11,035 bases of DNA from Methanosarcinales archaeon (GTDB lineage Archaea; Halobacteriota; Methanosarcinia; Methanosarcinales; Methanogasteraceae). The notes below the pieces were generated by a model. It saw only the letters and a program-made list of their open reading frames with translations, was not told the DNA's origin and searched no databases. Both the position numbers and the translations under genes were made by a program. The DNA is taken from contig DAOVGE010000008.1 in the NCBI GenBank assembly GCA_030672605.1, positions 1 to 11,035 on the forward strand, read 5' to 3'. This document shows positions 6,711-11,035 of the stretch, one piece after another (positions within the stretch are counted from its first letter, which is position 1; every line of letters starts with the position of its first letter).

Positions 6711-7022
6711 CTATACCGTGGCTACGACGAGCAGATCATGCATAAAATTAAACAGTCCAAGAAAACCTGACATAAATGCGGTGTACGCCCAGAAAGGCGT
6801 TACCTCGTGCTTGCGCATATAATAATATCCCGTGGCAAGTGTCGCCCATACCATGCTGAAGAACAGAACCGCGCCATAATCGCCAAGCGTAATGAAAAAA
6901 CGAAGCAACGGATTGCATTCATAGAATGAACCGGTTTGCAGGCAGTAAATGGTCAAAGCATACGTCGTAGCGCTGAGCACAAAACCGAGTATGAACACAA
7001 TATCCAGAAACTTCAATTTCAT
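6711..7022 (-). CDS. Small integral membrane protein, DUF5658-like
   Basis: This 103-aa protein has about three to four membrane-spanning segments: residues ~8-28 (IVFILGFVLSATTYALTIYC), ~44-68 (around FITLGDYGAVLFFSMVW) and ~78-102 (around AFMSGFLGLFNFMHDLL). The first loop carries GSFYECNPLLRF, resembling the 'G-x-x-E-x-N-P' pattern I associate with DUF5658. No function is known to me. Its 3' end abuts the broken PIN toxin within two bases, suggesting that the segment carrying it replaced the toxin's 3' part. Upstream on its strand is a seven-codon ORF ending in an ATGA overlap with this start. Confidence 0.7.
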   Translation of the reverse strand: MKLKFLDIVFILGFVLSATTYALTIYCLQTGSFYECNPLLRFFITLGDYGAVLFFSMVWATLATGYYYMRKHEVTPFWAYTAFMSGFLGLFNFMHDLLVVATV

Positions 7023-7039
7023 GATTGTTTGCGCTGCAT
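7019..7039 (-). promoter_or_regulatory. Possible mini-ORF coupled to the membrane-protein start
   Basis: On the minus strand, GCGGTGAGGT (7041-7050) lies just ahead of ATG 7037-7039. That ATG opens a six-residue ORF (MQRKQS) whose TGA overlaps the ATG of the membrane-protein gene. The membrane-protein ATG has no close Shine-Dalgarno of its own, so ribosomes may arrive through this mini-ORF. Confidence 0.3.
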
Positions 7040-7152
7040 GACCTCACCGCATGGGTCATGGGTGAATTGCGCCCTCCTTATGGATATTGTCGTTGTGCCT
7101 GCTGCAGATTGTTTCATTGTATGCCCCTTCGCACTGTTCCCAAGACATCTCT

Positions 7153-7171
7153 GAGATCTGTCACAGATCTC
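7153..7171. promoter_or_regulatory. Perfect 19-bp palindrome, candidate operator
   Basis: GAGATCTGT-C-ACAGATCTC has 9-bp perfect arms around one base. It lies in the 353-bp divergent gap, 131 bp upstream of the leftward membrane-protein gene and 204 bp upstream of moaC. No known molybdate or tungstate regulator site matches it to my knowledge. Confidence 0.5.
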
Positions 7172-7219
7172 GTCGATAGTTCTCTGGTGAGAGTGTGATT
7201 CTTTGTTGTTGTTTTGGAT

Positions 7220-7261
7220 GGTATATAAACTTTTTGTCAGTAAATATCCATTTAATATACC
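7220..7261. promoter_or_regulatory. Inverted pair of TATA-like elements between membrane gene and moaC
   Basis: GGTATATAAA (7220-7229) and TTTAATATACC (7251-7261) are inverted copies of one TATA-like sequence. The rightward box would start RNA near 7250, ahead of ATG 7264, which opens a 17-residue ORF (MNIKRFLSHALKLRGVA, 7264-7317), and about 125 nt ahead of moaC. The leftward element could serve the membrane-protein gene with a long leader. Confidence 0.35.
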
Positions 7262-7337
7262 AAATGAACATCAAGAGATTCCTGTCACACGCGCTCAAAT
7301 TACGCGGCGTTGCCTGACCGGCTGATGGACGGCACAA

Positions 7338-7349
7338 GAAGTTTAAAGA
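7338..7349 (+). promoter_or_regulatory. Candidate proximal promoter of moaC
   Basis: AGAAGTTTAAAG contains a TTTAAA TATA-like core centred about 31 nt before ATG 7376, giving a leaderless or nearly leaderless transcript. No Shine-Dalgarno is visible ahead of ATG 7376, which fits that reading. Confidence 0.35.
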
Positions 7350-7375
7350 TTGCCAAATTTTCAGATAACACAACC

Positions 7376-7885
7376 ATGAGCAATCCGATATTCACCCACA
7401 TCACAGACGACCGTGCAGCGATGGTCGACATCAGCGGAAAGGACGCGATCACCAGACGCGCCGTTGCAACCGGCAGAATCGTGCTCAGACAGGATACGAT
7501 CGCCGCAATCAATGCAGGCAGCGTCGAGAAAGGGAACGTGCTTGCAACAGCAAGGATCGCAGCAATAATGGCGGTTAAGGAGACCCCATCCACAATCCCG
7601 ATGTGCCACCAGATCCCAATCACCGGAATCGATGTCAATTTCGAGGTTGCAGACGATGCGGTTCATGCGCTTGTGGAGGTTAAATCGGTCGGGCGCACCG
7701 GTGTTGAGATGGAAGCGCTCTCTGGCGTGAGTGTTGCGCTTTTAACGATTTGGGATATGGTTAAGTCCGCAGAGAAGGACAATAGCGGGAATTACCCACA
7801 TACCGCGATAACGGATATCAGGGTGGTTGAGAAGGTGAAATACCGTGCACATCAAACCGGAGATCCGGATCCTCGCAATCGATGA
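7376..7885 (+). CDS. moaC: Cyclic pyranopterin monophosphate synthase MoaC
   Basis: MoaC acts with MoaA in the first stage of molybdopterin/tungstopterin cofactor synthesis, converting the cyclic GTP-derived intermediate to cyclic pyranopterin monophosphate. The 169-aa product fits the family. Signature blocks are intact: FTHITDDRAAMVDIS (6-20), EKGNVLATARIAAI (51-64, K52), PMCHQIPITG (75-84, H78), VEVKSVGRTGVEMEALSGVS (100-119) and TIWDMVK (124-130, D127 and K130). K52, H78, D127 and K130 correspond to the catalytic residues of the bacterial enzyme. An in-frame TTG at 7310 would add 22 residues; ATG 7376 is preferred because the conserved domain starts right after it. The C-terminus overlaps the DUF99 gene by 41 bp. 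Confidence 0.95.
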   Translation: MSNPIFTHITDDRAAMVDISGKDAITRRAVATGRIVLRQDTIAAINAGSVEKGNVLATARIAAIMAVKETPSTIPMCHQIPITGIDVNFEVADDAVHALVEVKSVGRTGVEMEALSGVSVALLTIWDMVKSAEKDNSGNYPHTAITDIRVVEKVKYRAHQTGDPDPRNR

Positions 7886-8417
7886 TTCCGCGCTTGTGAG
7901 CGAGCGCATCATGATCGTCGGAGTGGTCTTCCGGGGCGGGGAATGGATGGACGGCGTGCTCAAATCAGAGATCACACGGGACGGGATGGACGCAACCGAT
8001 GTGATCACAGAGATGGTGACTGCGACCCGCCACTACCCGCAGATCCGCGTGATCATGCTCGATGGCGTGACCTACGGCGGGTTCAATGTGGTGGACATAA
8101 AAGAACTGCACGAAAGAACCAGGCTTCCCGTAATCGTTGTGATGCGTGCCGAGCCGGATATGGGGCAGATCAGGCGGGCGCTGCAAAATCTCCCGGACGC
8201 TGATTTGCGGTGGCAATCGATCATGAATGCCGGCGCAATTACGGAGATCGATGTGCATGGCAATCTGCTGTCTATTCAGTGCGCAGGAATCGAGATTACG
8301 GATGCGACCAAGATCATGCGGCTCGGAACGACTCACAGCCACATCCCTGAGCCGCTCCGGATTGCGCACCTGATCGCAACAGGGATTGTATGCGGGGAGT
8401 CGCGGGGGCGGGCGTGA
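7845..8417 (+). CDS. DUF99 (UPF0215) family protein
   Basis: The 190-aa protein matches the archaeal DUF99 family: opening ILAIDDSAL, then VGVVFRGG, DGMDATDVI, VIMLDGVTYGGFNVVDIKEL and LPVIVVMRAEPD. DUF99 has been linked by fold to endonuclease V, but its role is not established. The conserved acidic residues (IDD, LDG, VVDI) are present. GTG 7845 is chosen because the domain starts at about residue 7 and AAGGTGA (7832-7838) lies at Shine-Dalgarno distance. The start lies inside moaC by 41 bp, so the two are probably cotranscribed and translationally coupled. The 3' end runs into a G-rich tract (8396-8450). Confidence 0.88.
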   Translation: MHIKPEIRILAIDDSALVSERIMIVGVVFRGGEWMDGVLKSEITRDGMDATDVITEMVTATRHYPQIRVIMLDGVTYGGFNVVDIKELHERTRLPVIVVMRAEPDMGQIRRALQNLPDADLRWQSIMNAGAITEIDVHGNLLSIQCAGIEITDATKIMRLGTTHSHIPEPLRIAHLIATGIVCGESRGRA

Positions 8418-8477
8418 AGTGAAGGGAAGTGGGGGGAGGGGGTGGCAAGAGTGGAAACACATCCGAAAAAGTCCGGG

Positions 8478-8740
8478 TCTTTGGTAATTCGCGAGTGCAA
8501 GCGTCCCATAGATGAATTGTACTGGTGTACTATTAAGCGCTTAGGGATCACGAATAGCACGAATAAACGAATTTCACGAATGTTAAAATGGAATAGATTC
8601 GCGTCATTAGTCCGGGACGCGTAATTCATGATAAAAACTGCCATAAATAGACTAAATCCATGACAAACTCCTCGAAACCAAAGTGGGGTGAGCTCTGGTA
8701 AATAACCGATATGACTGGTCGTTTTTGCATTGCAACGCGA
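8478..8740. repeat. Dispersed repeat, copy B
   Basis: This is the same-orientation partner of 5292-5554, separated by exactly 3186 bp at both ends, starting TCTTTG and ending ACGCGA. The two copies are direct repeats bracketing the toxin-antitoxin, membrane-protein and moaC-DUF99 segment. Between 8418 and 8477 there is only a purine-rich tract and no matching sequence upstream of copy A, so the left boundary is sharp. Confidence 0.8.
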
Positions 8741-8846
8741 TGGTACACAAAGACTCACGATTATTCCTGGTTCTGCTGTTTTCTGTGGTCGCTAACGGTA
8801 GCTCCCTCGCGTATGTGAAAAAACGCGGCGTATCTCCCGCAACCTT

Positions 8847-8898
8847 GCGTCTCTGCGACCTCGCGACCTCGCGTTAGATCAGAGGAACGCAAAGACGC
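8847..8898. repeat. Hairpin element 1
   Basis: GCGTCTCTGCG (8847-8857) pairs with CGCAAAGACGC (8888-8898), 10 of 11 bases. Between them is a tandem 8-bp duplication of GCGACCTC. The composition is typical of intergenic hairpin repeats rather than coding DNA. Confidence 0.5.
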
Positions 8899-8947
8899 GA
8901 TGACGTAAAGATTGGAAACCACCGAATACATCAGAATCCGGGAAATT

Positions 8948-9026
8948 TAACCGCAGAGGGCTGCTGAGTGACGCGGAGGATTGTATAGCTCTTGCGTTCC
9001 TCCGCGGCCCTCCGCGGTTATTTTTT
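8948..9026. repeat. Hairpin element 2, long stem followed by a T run
   Basis: The outer stem pairs TAACCGCAGAGGGC (8948-8961) with GCCCTCCGCGGTTA (9007-9020), 13 of 14 bases. The inner stem pairs CGCGGAGGA (8972-8980) with TCCTCCGCG (8998-9006) perfectly. Six T follow at 9021-9026, so it resembles a rightward terminator, but no rightward gene ends nearby. A miniature repeat element is equally likely. Confidence 0.55.
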
Positions 9027-9101
9027 ATTGCCAGAAAGCATAGAATCGCAATTGTGTGACCAATCAACATACCTGAGTAGTTACATCCCATGTTCCATTT
9101 T

Positions 9102-9351
9102 TCATCGCGATCGACCTTGCACCCTTGCAATAAAGTCGCGAACCACCATCTCAGGAATCTTAACAACGGCAGCATCTTTCATCGTGATCCACGTATTCAG
9201 AACCGTGCAGATGTCCGGAACCTCCTGCTTAGCCTACCCGATCCCGGTGATCAATGCCGCCACATCCTGCGTATTCGCAATCGTTATGCCGCAAATCAAC
9301 CATATCGTCCGCAGTTGTGCGGATGCCACTGTTGCATAAGCCCCCTTTCAT
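9102..9351 (-). pseudogene. Broken small gene coupled to the DUF2121-like gene
   Basis: ATG 9349-9351 overlaps the stop of the upstream gene (ATGA). Reading from it gives a start ending TTADDMVDL; the frame then goes out of phase near 9290-9296. The next frame continues coherently as ICGITIANTQDVAALITGIG, an in-frame TAG (9234-9236), AKQEVPDICTVLNTWITMKD and AAVVKIPEMVVRDFIARV, ending at TGA 9102-9104. Joined, this would be a small protein of about 82 aa with good amphipathic character. I do not recognise the family. One single-base frameshift plus one CAG-to-TAG-type change would explain the present state. Amber read-through is possible in principle but would not explain the frameshift. Confidence 0.55.
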
Positions 9352-9959
9352 AACATCCTCCAGCAATTCTCACTCACATCCCGCAAAAGCGCCTTTCGCA
9401 GCGATTTTTCCATATCTCCAGGCAGAGGCGGCGTCTGCATCACATCATACGCCTGACTGACCGATGCCGTCTTCTGCGAGACAGATTCCATGGCGCGCAT
9501 CAACAGCGTAACGGCATTGGAGAGCTTTTTTGGACGTTTTGCCCTGTTGAGCACATCGTAGCATATCTTCTTTGCAACCGCACTCCCGAACGCCAGAAAC
9601 ACGCTTTCACCGGTCTCTGCGATCCTGACACCACCGTCAGCGACCTCCGCGATCAGGTATCTGCCCGGCGCAAGATACATCCGCCTCTGCCGCTCGGTCG
9701 CAGCAGAGCGCGATGTCACCACGCCGACCAGGACACCATAATCGTCAGATATGGATATCTTGTTCTTATCGTCTCTGATCTCGATTGGAACTCCGAGAAT
9801 GGACGCACGTTTCATCAGTTCGTTATCGGTCCTGATACTTCCATTGTAGAGTTCATACTCCAGCGTTTCCACAGCTCCGCCTTCGTAAAACCGTATCTCG
9901 CGCCGATCACCGCAGATGACTGCGCCGATCCGCCCGGTGAATGCAACAACCAGCGTCAT
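9348..9959 (-). CDS. DUF2121-like methanogen-associated protein
   Basis: The 203-aa product begins TLVVAFTGRIGAVICGDRRE, reminiscent of the N-terminal strand of proteasome-type Ntn folds. It continues with ELYNGSIRTDNELMKRA, GVVTSRSAATERQRRMYL and APGRYLIAEV, blocks I associate from memory with DUF2121, a family largely limited to methanogens and relatives. Its function is unknown. There is no signal peptide or membrane segment, so it should be cytoplasmic. It is divergent from shikimate kinase across a 74-bp gap and is followed on its own strand by a broken gene through an ATGA overlap. If the family call is right, it supports a methanogen/ANME-lineage host. Confidence 0.65.
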   Translation of the reverse strand: MTLVVAFTGRIGAVICGDRREIRFYEGGAVETLEYELYNGSIRTDNELMKRASILGVPIEIRDDKNKISISDDYGVLVGVVTSRSAATERQRRMYLAPGRYLIAEVADGGVRIAETGESVFLAFGSAVAKKICYDVLNRAKRPKKLSNAVTLLMRAMESVSQKTASVSQAYDVMQTPPLPGDMEKSLRKALLRDVSENCWRML

Positions 9960-9983
9960 TGAATGGACTGTTTGGGGATGATC

Positions 9984-10010
9984 GCATAAATGTGATGCGA
10001 AGCATAAATA
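9984..10010. promoter_or_regulatory. Divergent promoter with direct GCATAAAT repeats
   Basis: GCATAAAT occurs twice (9984-9991 and 10002-10009), 18 bp apart start to start, in the 74-bp gap between the leftward DUF2121-like gene and shikimate kinase. The right copy, in GCGAAGCATAAATA, resembles a BRE-TATA unit centred about 27 nt before ATG 10034. On the minus strand the left copy reads ATTTATGC, about 28 nt from ATG 9959. Each copy may serve one gene. Confidence 0.4.
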
Positions 10011-10033
10011 CAGAGCTCACGCGAGGTGTTATC

Positions 10034-10894
10034 ATGCACGGACACGCTTATGCGAACGGCGCGGGAACGATTGTGAATGCGATTGCGACGTGGAAGGGCG
10101 CGGCGTTCGCAATCGGCATTACGACGAGGGCAGATGTTGAATTGTGCGAGTGTGCGGGGGATTCAGGCAAGATCGTCGGCAGAATCGAGACAGATTCCGG
10201 TGTTGCTCTTGACTATGACACCATGCTGATTACGCGCTGCGTCTCCCTGGTTCTGGATCGATTCGGATGCCAGTACGATGGTGTTGTCACGACTCGAAGC
10301 GAGATACCGATCGCACGCGGACTGAAGAGCAGTTCTGCCGCCGCGAATGCAGCAACGCTTGCGACGCTGAATGCGATCGGGGAGACGCTACCCCCGATTG
10401 AGGTGGTCCGCATGGGTGTGCGCGCTGCGCTCGATTCAGGCGTAACAATCACGGGCGCGTTCGATGATGCGTGCGCGTCCATGCTCGGCGGAATTGTTGC
10501 AACTGACAACCGCAATTGTGATCTGGTGGATCGTGTTGAGCTCGAATCCGATGTGCTGATATACCTTCCGGAGCAGGAGGCGTTCACCGCTGACACTGAT
10601 ATTGCTCGATGTAGAGCGTTTGCGCCGCTTTCCGAGGTTTCGTATCAGCTTGCGCTCGCTCACGATTTCAAGAATGCGATGACACTGAACGGGCTTCTGT
10701 ACTGCACTGCGCTTGGGTTTGACACTGATGTTATGATGCAGGCGCTTGAACTTGGAGTTACGGGAGTGAGCCTTTCAGGAACCGGATCAGCATACACAGC
10801 GCTCCCTGAACCTGATCAGATAAATGAACTGAAGAGCTGCTGGGGCACAATGGGTGGCAGCGTGATACAGACAAAAATTGTCAACAGAATTTAG
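10034..10894 (+). CDS. aroK: Archaeal-type (GHMP) shikimate kinase
   Basis: This 286-aa enzyme phosphorylates shikimate at O3 using ATP in aromatic amino acid synthesis. Archaea use this GHMP-kinase version, unrelated to bacterial AroK. GHMP motif 1 lies near GAGTIVNAIATWKGAAFAIG (9-28). Motif 2, the ATP loop, is IPIARGLKSSSAA (91-103). TGAFDDACASMLGG (140-153) is in the active-site region. Motif 3 is GVSLSGTGSAYTA (244-256). The start at ATG 10034 is preferred: GAGGTG (10023-10028) lies five nt upstream and the conserved protein begins at once. The frame remains open to 9941, but that would overlap the divergent gene. No other aromatic-pathway gene is in the window; one may begin at the right edge. 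Confidence 0.93.
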   Translation: MHGHAYANGAGTIVNAIATWKGAAFAIGITTRADVELCECAGDSGKIVGRIETDSGVALDYDTMLITRCVSLVLDRFGCQYDGVVTTRSEIPIARGLKSSSAAANAATLATLNAIGETLPPIEVVRMGVRAALDSGVTITGAFDDACASMLGGIVATDNRNCDLVDRVELESDVLIYLPEQEAFTADTDIARCRAFAPLSEVSYQLALAHDFKNAMTLNGLLYCTALGFDTDVMMQALELGVTGVSLSGTGSAYTALPEPDQINELKSCWGTMGGSVIQTKIVNRI

Positions 10895-10901
10895 GAGGTA
10901 T

Positions 10902-10961
10902 ATGCGAGCGGGCGTGGGGAGTTGGGGAGTGTGGGGTTTAGTAGTTAAAAAGAGGTTTTGA
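10902..10961 (+). CDS. Tiny ORF after shikimate kinase
   Basis: ATG 10902 follows GGAGGT (10894-10899), which overlaps the shikimate kinase stop, and opens a 19-residue ORF: MRAGVGSWGVWGLVVKKRF, ending at TGA 10959. It contains two Trp. The TGG codons may simply reflect the G-rich strand, and the short Shine-Dalgarno spacing is not ideal. It may be a leader peptide or chance. Confidence 0.25.
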   Translation: MRAGVGSWGVWGLVVKKRF

Positions 10962-10973
10962 AACCCGCTCGCA
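10903..10973 (+). other. G-quadruplex motif within competing inverted repeats
   Basis: GGG-CGT-GGGG-AGTT-GGGG-AGTGT-GGGG (10910-10936) meets the standard four-run G-quadruplex pattern. TGCGAGCGGG (10903-10912) pairs perfectly with CCCGCTCGCA (10964-10973). GGGTTT (10934-10939) can instead pair with AAACCC (10961-10966), sharing CCC 10964-10966, so the two stems exclude each other. Position between two genes suggests an RNA-level terminator or switch, but this is inference. Confidence 0.5.
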
Positions 10974-10994
10974 CATACACCACTATGTCGTGGT

Positions 10995-11035
10995 AGTATA
11001 TAAGGCTTACGGTTCAACAGCTTATGTGGCATATT
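10995..11035 (+). promoter_or_regulatory. TATA box and leaderless start of the next gene (partial)
   Basis: AGTATATAAGG (10995-11005) is a strong archaeal TATA-like box centred about 24 nt before ATG 11024-11026, the spacing of a leaderless transcript. Only four codons (ATG TGG CAT ATT) remain in the window, so the product cannot be named. Confidence 0.45.

Noticed and set aside
8396..8450. G-quadruplex at the G-rich end of the DUF99 gene
   Set aside because: I could not place four separated G runs within the usual loop limits; it is better called a purine-rich tract.
8333..8758. Leftward ORF of 141 aa across repeat copy B
   Set aside because: It overlaps the end of the DUF99 gene and follows the repeat; no recognisable domain.
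8879..9175. Leftward ORF of 98 aa with an apparent hydrophobic start
   Set aside because: It spans the hairpin element and is out of frame with the more coherent broken gene at 9102-9351.
9234..9236. Pyrrolysine at the amber codon of the broken gene
   Set aside because: A single-base frameshift is also needed to join the halves, and no insertion context or pyl genes are visible.
9090..9353. Rightward ORF of 87 aa
   Set aside because: It is antisense to the broken gene and its composition looks like a shadow frame.
1..11035. tRNA, rRNA or insertion-sequence transposase genes
   Set aside because: None was found by eye; no cloverleaf, conserved rRNA segment or DDE transposase motif was seen.

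Overview
The window most likely comes from a euryarchaeon of the methanogen/ANME (anaerobic methane or alkane oxidiser) side of the tree. The evidence is gene content. There is an archaeal GHMP-type shikimate kinase, a protein matching my memory of the methanogen-associated DUF2121 family, a DUF99 protein, an archaeal pilin beside KaiC-like ATPases, and several TATA-like promoters about 25 nt upstream of start codons (leaderless style). I cannot place it to species. All family assignments are from motif recognition by eye.

Layout. (1) 1-4710 is a type IV pilus-like locus with a divergent promoter at 2804-2880. Leftward run a degenerate RecA/KaiC-fold protein (Walker A lysine replaced by Asn), an intact KaiC-like ATPase, and a large, sequon-rich pilin-like secreted protein that runs off the left edge. 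Rightward runs a GspE/TadA/ArlI-type secretion ATPase. No membrane platform protein (TadC/ArlJ type) lies in the window. (2) 4711-5607 holds a small unrecognised leftward gene, an inverted repeat and copy A of a 263-bp dispersed repeat. (3) 5608-6708 is a toxin-antitoxin patch: a ribbon-helix-helix/PIN (VapBC-type) pair whose toxin appears to begin at ATA, then a second module in decay, with an antitoxin frameshifted at a run of nine C and a PIN toxin cut off after about 18 codons. (4) 6711-7022 is a small leftward membrane protein. A roughly 350-bp divergent intergenic region follows, with a perfect 19-bp palindrome and facing TATA-like elements. (5) 7376-8417 is moaC overlapped by a DUF99 gene. 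(6) 8418-9101 has no convincing gene: it holds copy B of the dispersed repeat, same orientation and net offset 3186 bp, and two hairpin elements. (7) 9102-9959 is a leftward DUF2121-like gene translationally coupled to a broken small gene. (8) 10034-10894 is shikimate kinase, followed by a G-quadruplex motif, a tiny ORF and competing inverted repeats. A TATA-like box then sits 24 nt ahead of an ATG that starts a gene at the right edge.

How it fits together: the pilus genes form a divergon in which the KaiC-like proteins may partner the secretion ATPase, as ArlH partners ArlI in the archaellum. The interval between the two direct repeats (5555-8477) holds the toxin-antitoxin patch, the membrane protein and moaC-DUF99, and looks like a rearrangement-prone segment. 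The most striking observations are the broken toxin-antitoxin module, the repeat pair, the broken gene coupled to DUF2121, and the structured region after shikimate kinase.
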